DNA of 64,000 bases from Pyrrhoderma lamaoense (lineage: Eukaryota > Basidiomycota > Agaricomycetes > Hymenochaetales > Hymenochaetaceae): NCBI GenBank assembly GCA_002794735.1, contig NBAZ01000004.1, forward strand, positions 1,054,001 through 1,118,000, read 5' to 3'. The notes under the pieces are model-generated. The model was not told the origin of the DNA, did not search any database, and worked only from the letters and a program-made list of their open reading frames with translations. This document shows positions 53,401-64,000 of the stretch, one piece after another. A program made the translations under genes and the position numbers. Each line of letters opens with the position of its first letter. Within the stretch, counting starts at the first letter, position 1.

Positions 53401-53449
53401 GAGTACCTAGCAAAGCTGCGGCGAGTTGCAAGCGAGAGAAAGAGGCCAT
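50404..53449 (-). CDS. Conserved low-complexity fungal protein, function unknown
   Basis: Start at the ATG 53447-53449: MASFSRLQLAAALLG, then an intron to EYDNDPDDPYAPKKSAYDSA, IFSHLRRANGNIHSSK. A long central exon holds an acidic element (GDEEEEPEEELEVDLASWGL), many Ser/Pro/Arg repeats, and ends DDLEARKAEMKGKAR. A 50-60 nt intron (GTAAGC...AGTAG) joins VFKGDQRPSMMDRGG. The last exon has a charged coiled-coil (TLWEREMAKLKEIEAQEKKD, EERRRREEEEETKK) and a Lys run, clustered Asp/Glu patches (DDDSDNESS, DDSDEDVPLSQ, DDSDEDRPLS, DDDDDEPLG), polyglutamine near 50.58-50.61 kb, and FAQLQQQ. No catalytic domain, signal or membrane segment. The repeated DDSDED-PLS units could be casein-kinase-2 sites. 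Likely an intracellular scaffold; function unknown. Confidence 0.82.
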
Positions 53450-53717
53450 GATGCCCGCGAAAAGTAAAACAGCTGTGATACAATAGTATGGATTATTAAA
53501 AGAGTGGAATGATTTCGAGTGCTAAATACTTCAGTGTTGGGCAAGAGAGGTGTCGGGGGCGGATATGAAACTCCTGCGTGGCGACTACCGTTACTTGTCC
53601 ACGTGCAGTATTTCCGTAAGGATGAAGTATCGTCGAGAACACTCTTGGCAAATCATGGCTTAAACTGTCCCTTAGACTATTTTCTACATGATACACTGAT
53701 ACTATCATACTGAACAA

Positions 53718-56700
53718 TCAAAGCTCATCATGAGCAGAATATTCCGGCTCATCATCAAGAACCTCTTCAATCTCGATTGATAGCTGATCCTTCCACTCGT
53801 CCGGTACTTGAAGGAACGGTGTTCCTTTCTTCGCTGAATCTTTTTCTTCCTCTACAGGCAACTCAGGGTCAACTGGTGGTGCAGGTTTCACGGATGCATC
53901 AGCTTTTGCTGTCTCCGACACGCCCAAAGAACGCCGTAGGACGCGATCGACACGAGTAAAGAATCTATTCCAATTGGTCAGTATACAGAGGATGCTAGGA
54001 AATATAGAAATGTCTACTCGTCGGAGTCCGGAACTTCAAAGCCCGAACGAACAAGGGCGCCGTCGATGAGAATGGTTGCTATTTCCTCTAGTTCGGCTTC
54101 GGCTTCATGATCCCGTTCGTCATCATCTTCAGCGAGCTGCTCGACACGTCGAAGCAGTCCCTCAATTAATGGTGATCTTGGATTTATTTCTAGAACTTTC
54201 TGTCTCCTAGCATACTCATGCATCAGGTCCGGCCCAGATTTTTTCCTATTTGCGGCATCTAGACGTTAAATGACCCCTTGTTAAACCAATGAGGTATCTA
54301 ATAGACAATAGCCCTTACTTATGAGCTTCTCAACGTTAGCTGTGTAGCCATGTTCATCTGCGACAATAGCACATGGACTTGTGACGAGTCTGTTTGAAAT
54401 GACGACTTCCATGGTATCAGATGAAATGCACCGAGTAGAAACAACAATTGTACCTACCGTCTCGGACAACCTTATTTACTTGAGTTTTCAACCAGGTTAG
54501 AAGAGGTTTATACTGTTCCTCAATTTCTTTCTGTTTTTCCTTTTCTTCTTCGGGGTCAAGGTCTTCAATATGAAATGTGAGAGGTGACTCTAAAATAGCT
54601 AGAACCGGATACACGCACCTTCATCGCCAAACTTTAATCCTGACTTCGCAACATCCTGGAATGGAATCTTCCTACATTTTCTCAGTAAACAACCACATAT
54701 ATGGATTATCAAAGACACATACTTCCATCTTTTGAGATGTTGGAAAAGTACCTCATCTAGAGGTTCATTCACTAGTAAGACTTCATAGCCCTTTTTAAAA
54801 GATGTTGTCAGAGCTTCCAACATAGACTATATATTTCTGTGACTTACCCTAGCTTCCAGTTTTTCTACAAAAACACTCTTTTTAAGAGAACCGATGGGTT
54901 TTCCGACATCAGCGAGATAAAATATCTGTTTTTGTCCTTGTTTACGATTCTCAAGGTACTGGAAATAATATTAAGTATTCTAGGCTTGCGTACTGAGTGA
55001 GATAACTTTCTCACCTGATCTAAAGACGTTTCATTACGCTGTGTGGTGTGGAACCTTGCCAAGGCAGCTAACTTTTCTCTGTTTGGTGCATCTTCCACGG
55101 CTCCAAGTTTGACAACTGGGCCATATGTCTCCTGGAATTTTGAGAATTTCGCAGGCTCATCTTCTGCGAGCTTCGTAAGAAGCTGAATAACTCTTTTCAC
55201 AATGATCTGTTTAATCTGTTTAAGGAACTTCGTCTGTTGGAGGGTTTCACGCGAAACATTCAAAGGCAGATCGTCGGCTAAAATTGGTTATGGCACTATG
55301 TAAAACCATGTCAACCACTGAGTACAATATAAGATTCTTACCATCTATTATGGCCTTCACCCAGCTAATCCACTTTGGTAAAGGATCATCGCTGCCTAGG
55401 TCATTTGTAATGAACACACGCTTCACCAAAAGACGAATATCCTTTATCGGAGCAAGAACATTTTCAGACCAGAACTTCTCATCACTGATCAAAGGATATG
55501 GTTAGTAAGATTGATATAAGTATCAAATTTTAGAACTAACAGTCGAGAAGGGATGTATATCAGTGCCTTAAAGGATACACCTGAACCCGTATCCCCTGAA
55601 AAGTGTTGCCATGCTAAAGGTGTTGAGAAATCACGGAAAGTTGCCTGATATAACAACGAGTAATCATTATCATCGACTTCCTTTGGATCTCTGAAAACCC
55701 TAGTCAGAGATTATGATTTTCCTTCTCAAGATAACATTCTTCACCTGGTCCATACGGGTGGAAGTGGGTTTATATGCATCCATTCTTCGATATGAACTGT
55801 CTTTGTCTTTTTTTCTTTTTCATCCTTTTCTTCTTTCTCCCCCTCTTCCGTAACATCCTCAATTAAAGCTTCGTCATCATCTATATCTTCTTCTGTAGTC
55901 TCTTTTTTGTCCGCAATAGGTTCTTTCTCATCTTCTACAGGAACAACATCATCATACTCGTGCCATAAATAAATCGGAAAGGCACTCGAGAACCCCGAAT
56001 GCTTGTTACTAGCCGCAGAATCGGTTAATATAATTTTGGAGAAAAGTTATCAGAACGTACACAAGCTTCTGAAGAGTTTGAGTATCAAGGAATTCCGATG
56101 CGTCCTCCTTTAACATGAGTGTGATTTCTGTCCCGTGCCCAAGGGTGTTTCCTCGAGGGTCAGGATAAACCTCGAACGAGCTTTCGTCAGAAGCGGAACT
56201 AAACACATGCTGAACCGGATTAGGATTTTTGTCGGTCTTTGGCGGCAGGCTAGCGACGTAAACTTTGTCCGCAACGAGGAAAGAGGAGTAAAATCCAAGA
56301 CCGAATGCGCCAATTAGATTTCCTGTGTTCGTTCCATCTGATGCGGAGTTTTCTGCTTTTTGCAAAAATTCAGTAGTTCCGGATTTAGCTAGAGTACCCT
56401 ATAATTTGTTAATCAGTTGAGTGAAGCTTTCTTAATGTGAGTACGATACACGAACCAGGTTCGCAGTCAGTTCCTCAGGTGTCATCCCGATCCCAGTGTC
56501 TAGTATGTTATACCAGTTATTATATATGTAGAAAGTCTAAGAGATTTTGTGCTTGCCAGAAATAATGATTCTTCCTCCTGAACCAACTTCATCTTTCACG
56601 GCTTTGATGGTAATATTCAAAGGCTCGGAGCCATCCCAGTATTGCTTGTCAGTCAAGCTTGTAAGACGAAGCTTTTCAAGAGCGTCATTTGCGTTTGATA

Positions 56701-56992
56701 CGAGCTCCCGGAGGAACACATCCCTTCATATTCATATATTAAATACTTCCTAAATTATATCCTGGATCTGTTATTACTTACCGATGAGAGTATAAACTGT
56801 ATTAAATCTGTCAGTTGATCGTATACTGAATGAAACATACAAGATGTACCTGTTAATGACTATTTTTCTTAGCCTTGCTACATCGCTTTGATAGTTGTGC
56901 TTTTGTTTGGGCACATCGGAATCAATGTCCTGAGCAAATGTATATGCGGAAACAAAGGTAAGAGATAGGAGAACTGAGCGGAGGATCCGCAT
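53718..56992 (-). CDS. GRP94: ER Hsp90 chaperone (Grp94/endoplasmin) with HDEL
   Basis: ATP-driven chaperone of the ER lumen. The ATG at 56990-56992 gives [20 protein letters not shown], a signal peptide, then [17 protein letters not shown]. The N-domain ATP site has [51 protein letters not shown] and [21 protein letters not shown] charged linker ([20 protein letters not shown]) follows, then the middle domain ([77 protein letters not shown]) and the C-domain ([40 protein letters not shown]). It ends EYSAHDEL before TGA at 53718-53720; HDEL is an ER-retrieval signal. Many short introns. Yeast has no Grp94, so its presence in a fungus is noteworthy. Confidence 0.95.
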
Positions 56993-57126
56993 ATTCAAGT
57001 TGAAGAGACCTAAAGGCCTACGCACACAATAAGGTGAAAGGGCTACAACAGACTGGAATACGGTGACAACTACTATTAATATTCACTCCGCTCTACTGAA
57101 GCTATGGGAACTGGTTTCGAAGTTGA

Positions 57127-57134
57127 TGACGTGT
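57127..57134 (+). promoter_or_regulatory. Candidate unfolded-protein-response element upstream of Grp94
   Basis: TGACGTGT, about 135 bp upstream of the Grp94 start. The TGACGTG core matches the site bound by XBP1/ATF6/Hac1-type bZIP factors. An eight-base match is weak on its own; the gene context makes it plausible. Confidence 0.3.
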
Positions 57135-57293
57135 CTGTAATCAAGTTGTATTTATTTGACTCGTGACCGCGCATTACACGTTGACAAAGAACCTTCCATC
57201 CGAAATACATGTAGATCTTCTCATAAAATAAGAAAGATGTGCTACGTTAAACTATGAAGTGTACCATACTTGCTTTTTCACGTCAGCATTAAA

Positions 57294-59261
57294 TTACTCG
57301 ACCGTAAGTGTTTTGTCCAAGGATGAAAATCCTTCGAAGAAGGCCGCAAATAACTATATAAAGACGGTAAGAGATTGAGATTACTTGGTGCCTTTGATAA
57401 TGAAACAACTCACATCAATTGCAGACTGAATATCGTGACTCCCCGCAGTTTCACGGATAGAATGCATTGATAACATGGGATTCCCGACATCGACAGTCCT
57501 CAAGCCAATTTTCGAAAGCATGGCTACAGTATAGTCAATAAGCATTCCGGAAAAAACATGTTTAATTCCACTCACGTCCGACAGTAGATCCACATGCACT
57601 TCAGATTTATTTAGATTGTGCTGATATTCGATGTCAGTTTTGGAGACTTACATATCATTGCGCACTTCAAAAGCCTGGATCTTCCCCCCCTTGCGTTCGA
57701 CTAGCTTTCGGATGAGAAATGAGCCGGCAGCGTCTGTCGTATACCTTTGTTTTGCATTAACTTTCAAGATCACACCCCCGTTCATGACAGGACGGTGATT
57801 TTCTTCATGCTTGCTTGCATAGTTAGGATGCACAGCATGCCCCATATCTGCCGAGATTAAGAATGACCGTGCAATGGACTGGTAGTGAGCCTCGGGTGAG
57901 GGTGACAATCGGCCTAAAAGGGATGGTATGATTGACGATTCAGCACCAGTCGAGGATACAGAGCCTATCTCCTCATGGTTGAAAAGAGCGATTGCATTAA
58001 CATTCCCATCCAAATCCGGGAATGATTCTGGTGAAACACTGTGAATCAGAGCTTCGACGGCACAAAATCTACGAGATAGTGTTTTTTATCAATATGTTAT
58101 ATACAGTAATAAAAAGAGAGAAACTGACGAGGACACAAGATTATCTAGTCGCGGGCTGAAGATGAATTCATTTTTGACTCCCCCAAGTGTAGAAGGCTGA
58201 GTATCATAAAGGTGGCTGTCGAGTAATTTAGTATTCCCAGAAGAACGTCACTCGATGAATTCCCTCACAGTTCAAAGTCATGAATCTGTTCTGGCCTCAC
58301 AGACAGTTCTTCGGCTAGGATTGAGAGTAGCTCCGGATGATGATCTCCCTGTATGTTCGATGCTACCTTTATACCTGTTTCTACGGGGCGATTCTCATTG
58401 GGACCACCATTAAGCTGGGACGAAATAAGGCCTAAAATTGGTACCATTTCTGTCTCTTGATTGAATTTGAAGTTGTCATTGACACTGCGATCCACTTCTG
58501 CGAGTTAGCATCTTAGCTTTGTACTAGAACAGTAGATACGAACGATGAATAGCCAAGGTAGGGACTCTGATAATCGGACGGTCAATCTTGATTAACTTGG
58601 AACTAAAGGTTCCATTCCGATCAGCAGTAACTACTCGGCCAGCTACAGATAAATCACGATCAAACCAGGAATGCCAGATACCACCCCCATACCTAGAATG
58701 AAATGTCTCAGCACAGAACAAATCGCTTTGCATGTAAGGAGCATACGTTTCTACACCAACTTGAAGGTAACCTTGACTGGTTCGCTTAGAGATAGGTCTT
58801 ATCCGGAGGTTTGGGCTATCAACATGTGTAGCTACAATAGAAACGCCTGACCCTGGTTTCCAGTTCTGAGGTAGCGTGAAAGCAAGTAGGGATGCTTGAT
58901 TTCTATGGTTGACCACTTTTCAATGCCGATAGACCAAGAGAAAGTGGGTATAAAAACCTAGTGAAATAGTATTTACCGCCCGCCTTGAGATCCCAGTCAT
59001 CTTTTTCTGATATCTGATAATATTAATTCTTCATCATTAATATGAATTATGTATTGGACTTGACATTCATACTTTGGTAAATCCTGCTCTATCGAGTTTC
59101 AGAGAAGCATTTTGCACCGCGTGAAAAGGGGTTGGCGAAGCATTCACGAAATCAACAAAGTTGTGAGCAGCCTCTGGCCCAATGGGTTCTTTCATAATTG
59201 CCATTGTTGAACAGCGTCTGTAACACCTTATTTGAAGACGTGAAGGTGGGATTCGAAGCAT
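57294..59261 (-). CDS. DNPEP: Aspartyl aminopeptidase, M18 family
   Basis: Zinc/metal aminopeptidase that removes N-terminal Asp or Glu; the yeast relative is Ape4. Two starts are possible: the ATG at 59261 (MLRIPPSRLQIRCYRRCSTM) or the one at 59202-59204 (MAIMKEPIGPEAAHNFVDFV). The first adds 19 residues rich in Arg without acidic residues. Domain signs in order: NASPTPFHAVQNASLKL, ASLLAFTLPQNWKPGSGVSI, the metal ligands in VATHVDSPNLRIRPIS, GGGIWHSWFDRDLSVAGRV, FSPRLDNLVSS, the catalytic IALFNHEEIGSVSSTGAESS, SADMGHAVHPNYASKHEENH and NPMLSMHSIRETAG. It ends LFAAFFEGFSSLDKTLTVE with TAA at 57294-57296. Short introns. Its start faces the Dip2 gene 129 bp away. Confidence 0.94.
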
Positions 59262-59390
59262 GGACCGGTGATGGTCTGCGGCTCACGCGGCTGAGCACCA
59301 GAATGATCGGCATGCTAACTTTTTAATTTTACGTTTACTTATGCATCCTCTTATAGAGGTCGACCTTGACCCATACTAATATCCCCTACA

Positions 59391-62300
59391 ATGGTCAAAA
59401 GCTATCTCAGGCATGGCCCGACAGAGGTAGGGCTTATGGAAAGGCGTCATCGTGAGTTCCATGACTGACATTACAGTAGGCTTTTGGACTTGTTTGTAGT
59501 TCAAGCTCCAATGCCATATGGGACGGGAAAAATGCATTTGTTCCAGCTCTCGAAGATGTCCTCGTATGGGACGTCAAACGGGCCCAAATGGTATTTCGTC
59601 AATAACTTCTCAAAAAACCAGATTTTACTAACCACTAATAGCAAGCTGCTTGGCACGAAACCGGACACCGGGCTGAAGTCACTTGCATAGAGCCCTCACC
59701 CAGAAAAGACATATTTGCCGTTGGTTATGCTGATGGTTCCATACGTCTTTGGGATGCATCCTCAAGGGATGTAATATCAATATTCAACGGTCACAAAAAA
59801 GCGGTAACGGCTCTATGTTTTGATGGTACTGGATCCAGACTTGCTTCTGGCAGTCAGGACACGGATATTATCTTATGGGATGTCGTTGGGGAAGCTGGCA
59901 TTTTTAGGTATATAACGATGTACTCAGTAATGGCTCATAATGCTAATATATCCTCAGGCTTCGTGGCCATCGGATCAAGTAACTGGAATTCGATTCCTTA
60001 CAACACAGATTGATGCAGCATCGACGTCTTCTACAATCCCGTCAGCGGATTACCTCTTAACTATATCTAAGGACACACTCATGAAGTTATGGGACATTAC
60101 AACGCAACACTGTGTTCAAACACTTGTTGCTCACCCTTCTGGAGTATGGACATTAGATGTCAATCCTGAAAAAGATTTGATTTTTACTGGGGGTGGAGAA
60201 GGCGAATTGAAAGCGTGGAGAATCGATCACAATGCCCTAGCGGAAGGGATCAGAGAATCAGAAAGTGGGGAGGTGAGATGCACTGGTTTAGTTTGTGAAT
60301 TGAATATGGTATTGATACTTATCTTGTTCTAGGTCTCCAAAATGATACATTTTGTGACATCGCTCCCTCTCTCGACTCGACACAGAGTTTCTCAACTTCT
60401 ATTTCACCCTTCAAAGCCCATTCTTGCAGTACAATCTCATGATAAATCAATTGAGATATTTCGTATTAGGACAGAAGAAGAGATCAGAAAAAAGCAGGCT
60501 CGCAGAAAAAAGCGTGAACGAGAGAAAGCAAAGAAGAAGGATAAGGATAAGATTCCAGAAGAAGATATGGATCTAGATGAAGGCGAAGTTGCCCTTATTG
60601 ATCTCTTTACTCCATATTTAGTCGTACGGGCTAGTGGAAAAGTAAGATCATTCTCTTTTTCCATAGGAGAGGATGAAGGGAAAGACGGGACACATGTAAG
60701 GTTTAAGCTCAGTAGCATTCACCGGGACTAGGACTCTAATAATCATTACTAAAGATCATGATAGCACTGTCGACGAACTCAGTCGAAGTGTATAATATCC
60801 CAACACCGACTAAAAAGAATAATGGACCTCCTGAAGCCTCTCATTTATATACACTGGATCTACCTGGGCATCGTTCAGACATAAGAACCCTTTGCTTGAG
60901 TTCCGATGACCAACTTCTTGCATCTGCGTCAAATGGTGAGTTCCAGAGAACGTTAATGCAATCTTATATAGCTTTATTCATGCCATGCTGATCCCAAGGC
61001 ACCCTCAAAATATGGAACTTGAAGACTACAGCATGTATCAGAACTTTAGATTGTTCTTATGCAATCTGCAGTACATTTCTTCCCGGAGACCGCCAAGTGA
61101 GTCATATCAACGCCTTTAGTATCAATATCCTTAAGTATATTCTGTTAGATTGCGGTAGGAACAAAATCGGGCGAAGTACAGCTTTTTGATATCGCGTCTT
61201 CTTCTTTGTTAGAGACTATCAAGGCACATTCTTCAACGGTTTGGTCAATACAAGTATGCCCTGATGGACGGGCCTTAGTCACTGGTAGTGCGGATAAGGA
61301 TGTTAAATTTTGGGAATTCGATCGTGAGGATAACGGTTCTTTCTATGCGTCCAGTTCCATCCGAAACTTGAATCATACAAAAACCCTGAAGATGACAGAC
61401 GACGTTCTTAGCGTCCGTTATAGTCCAGATGGGAAGCTACTGGCCGTTTCACTTCTTGATTCGACGGTTAAGATTTTTTATCAGGATACCTTGAAGTTCT
61501 TCCTTTCGCTTTATGGGCATAAGGTATGTCTCATTTTTGTGAGTATGAATTCTTCTTCGATTGATTTGAGAAAATAGCTTCCGGTTTTGTCTATGGACAT
61601 TTCCGAGGATTCTAAGCTTATAGTAACTTGTTCCGCTGATAAGAATGTTAAAATATGGGGACTTGATTTCGGAGATTGTCATAAATCAATATTTGCCCAT
61701 GACGAAAGTATCATGCAAGTCGCATTTGAAAAGGGCTCCAAATCGCACTACTTCTGGACTGTTAGCAAAGACAAGTTGGTCAAGTATTGGGATGGTGATA
61801 AGGTGATCTAATTATCTAGCAATAAAATTTACTCCTGTCTTATATTAACTCCTATAGTTCGAGAATATTCAGAAGTTAGAGGGGCATCATGGGGAAGTAT
61901 GGGCGTTGGCTGTCAGTAATCACGGCAACTTCGTAGTAACAGGCTCTCATGATAAATCTATACGTGTATGGGAGAAACTTGACGAACCAGTAAGCTTACA
62001 TTCTGTCCAAGAAATAGTCTGGGAATGCTTACCTTTTCTGCGTAGCTCTTCTTAGAAGAAGAACGGGAACTCGAGCTTGAACGGCTGTATGAGTCCGGAA
62101 TTGTTGAAACTATGAATCATTCAGACCAAGCCATTGGTTCTGGAGCCCCTGATAATGAAGGCGCAGTGCCATCTACGGCCGAAGCAACTACAGTGTCTAA
62201 ACAAACTACTGAAACTTTAATGGCTGGTGAGAGGATTATAGAAGCCCTTGAATTAGCCGACAGCGAGCGCGCTGCTCTTATGGCTTTCAATGAGGAAAAA

Positions 62301-62871
62301 GCAAAACTTCCTGCTAGCGATGCAGAAAAATTACCACCGCCTCCAAGAAACGCAGTACTCGCAGCTCACAATATGGAACCTGACCAATATGTTCTTATGG
62401 TTGTTGAGAAAATCCATAACACAGCCCTCATGGATGCATTATTGGTGTTACCATTTGGGAAGGTGTTGAGCCTTATGGCTTATCTAGACGAATGGGCCAA
62501 GAAGGTAAGATACCAACGAGATTCTCTCAAATATTTTTCTCATAGTCCATTAGGGGCAAAACATCGCTTTGGTATCGCGCATCATGGTATTCTTGCTAAA
62601 AACACATCATCATCAAATCGTTGCACATCGTGCTCTGAGAGCTTCTTTGATACCTTTGCGTAAGCACCTCAGAGATGAATTGGTAAGGCAAAAGGAAACA
62701 GTCAGTTACAACCTAGCGGCGTTACGGTACTTAAAAAGACAGGACCAAACCACAAAGATGGCTACCTTCTTCGAAGAGGCTATAAATGACGAAGAGAAGA
62801 TCAAGGAGATCAGGGAGAAAGTGGCTGAGGGTGACCTGAAAAAGAGAAAGAGAATCACCATTCAAGCTTAA
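59391..62871 (+). CDS. DIP2: Dip2/Utp12 (WDR3), WD-repeat subunit of the U3 snoRNP processome
   Basis: Nucleolar protein of the small-subunit processome, needed for 18S rRNA maturation. The ATG at 59391 gives [12 protein letters not shown], spliced to [20 protein letters not shown] and [12 protein letters not shown]. Two WD40 propellers follow, with units such as [99 protein letters not shown] and [21 protein letters not shown] Lys-rich insert ([20 protein letters not shown]) splits the first propeller. The C-terminal Utp12 domain ([60 protein letters not shown]) ends [10 protein letters not shown]. About nine short introns. The open frame is clean with no slip. Confidence 0.95.
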
Positions 62872-63022
62872 AAGTATTTTATATCAACTGTCTGTACGCG
62901 AATTCTGTTATATAGTGGTAGTAATACAATGTGTAAAGCTACAGTCTGTTGTACAAGGTATTTCATAAATCGCTACAAGAACATCCATGATACAAATCGT
63001 CGTAACATTGCAGTCCCCGCAT

Positions 63023-63851
63023 TTATTGTCTTGGCCCCCAGAGATCCTCAAACCACATATCAGGATCCGAAGCTTTCCTCATTTGGACATTCAAAACACC
63101 TTTATCTACATCCGCGAGTTGGGAAAAGGCACCTTTCGTTAAGTCTACATGTTTAGAATTTGGGGCACAACCAGCACAAGAGTCAACTACTCGCACGAAG
63201 ACGCATTTTTGAGGACCGTTGCATACTATAAGAAGCTTAATGTTATAGTTAGCTGCCCCTATAAGACTATAATCCTTACATTCCAGGAATTTGAAGCATT
63301 TTGGTTGAGAGTCCCATCCTTGGAGGTCAGTGCACAAGCAAAGGAGTTATCCTAGTCATTTTTATCAGAATACGTCTCATAGCTCCAGGATGTCTCTTAC
63401 TGTAGGAGCCCAGCCAGAGTTGGCCCAACAGCTAGGATTCAAGAGATCATGACCAGTATACCTTTGATATATGTTAGCACAAGTGATCACCAGGCCTTAG
63501 ATCTCTTTATGATTACCAGGTGATCTTTACAGTCTCAGGATCCCCTACACCTTTCAGCCCATTCCAGACGTCATTGATTAGATGTGATATAGTGCCACCA
63601 ATGCTTTTTGACTCAGTTTTTTCTGTCGTCCTCATTCCCCGCTTTGGCAAAGTTTGATCGTACTTGTAGTCCAGATTTGTTATATTTACAGTATGCCATT
63701 CCTTCGGGTCAAAATGGTAACCATCCCCTAATGAATGAGTGCGTGTATAGTACTTCCTTAACTCAGATCTAGATGGACCTTCGATAGCAGTAGCCAAGGC
63801 AAAGGAAGGGATAAGCATCATAAATGTGAATAAAAATGAGAGACTGAGCAT
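63023..63851 (-). CDS. Secreted RlpA-like double-psi beta-barrel protein; one apparent frame slip
   Basis: The ATG at 63849-63851 gives a signal peptide (MLSLSFLFTFMMLIPSFALA). A linker follows (YYTRTHSLGDGYHFDPKEWH, DPETVKITW), then, after introns, the barrel domain: YTGHDLLNPSCWANSGWAPT, DNSFACALTS, DSQPKCFKFLEL, CNGPQKCVFVRVVDSCAGCA, PNSKHVDLTKGAFSQLAD and KGVLNVQMRKASDPDMW, ending GPRQ (TAA 63023-63025). Paired Cys and the D-x-C-x-x-C and HVDLT motifs fit the expansin/barwin/RlpA superfamily. Such small secreted proteins occur in many copies in Agaricomycetes and may bind wall glycans; no activity is proven. Between ALTS and DSQPKC the frame shifts by one base at 63311-63319 (GG or GGG run), with no intron possible. 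The tail converges on Dip2. Confidence 0.85.
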
Positions 63852-64000
63852 TGTAAGACTAGATGTGGTTGTAAAAGAGTGTATAATTGGCGAGAGAAAG
63901 TTACGAAGGATCACCGTAGTAGAGAAGCGGAGAACAGAGTAAACATACTTCTACAGTACAAGTCGCACGCGTCTTGTTAGTTGACACGTGATCGTTCGTA
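63852..64000. promoter_or_regulatory. Upstream region of the barrel-protein gene to window edge
   Basis: 149 bp. Contains ACGCGT at 63967-63972. No TATA box was clear. Confidence 0.3.

Overview
The window is nuclear DNA from a filamentous basidiomycete, most likely an Agaricomycete. Genes are packed on both strands and cut by many short GT-AG introns, mostly 50-70 nt. The gene content (a Dsc2-type rhomboid, a membrane-anchored beta-helix protein, a TRP/ML-like channel protein, an F-box-like protein, a secreted RlpA-like barrel protein) fits that group. I found no transposon, tRNA, rRNA or CRISPR. All exon joins were worked out by eye from reading frames, splice sites and family motifs.

Layout. 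1-22.3 kb is gene-dense housekeeping: a Kap120/importin-11 receptor (3' end cut by the window edge), a Loa1-type lysophospholipid acyltransferase, a cystathionine gamma-synthase family PLP enzyme, poly(A) polymerase, an F-box-like protein, a secreted beta-helix protein with a C-terminal membrane anchor, the RES splicing factor Ist3, eIF3d, and a Dsc2/UBAC2-like rhomboid pseudoprotease with a C-terminal CUE domain. 22.3-39.9 kb is unlike the rest. It holds only two genes, both regulators (a GATA zinc-finger factor and an ING-family PHD protein), set in about 10 kb of low-complexity, strand-asymmetric DNA, and the ING gene has several introns of about 0.35-1 kb. 39.9-64 kb is dense again: a TRP-like protein, a large CNH-like protein, a kelch membrane protein, an uncharacterised low-complexity protein, an ER Hsp90 (Grp94) ending in HDEL, an M18 aspartyl aminopeptidase, the U3 snoRNP WD-repeat protein Dip2/WDR3, and a secreted double-psi beta-barrel protein.

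The genes do not form a pathway. Several pairs share short divergent promoters (Kap120/Loa1, Ist3/eIF3d, aminopeptidase/Dip2).

I see no convincing new biological system. The most useful observation is that five genes (Dsc2-like, GATA, TRP-like, kelch, barrel protein) each lose frame by exactly one missing base at or beside a short G/C run. This looks like a consensus-sequence artefact, and automated gene models here will be wrong at those points. Biologically, the large-intron ING locus in a gene-poor block, the HDEL-tagged Grp94 in a fungus, and the substituted HX4D motif of the Loa1-like enzyme deserve a second look.
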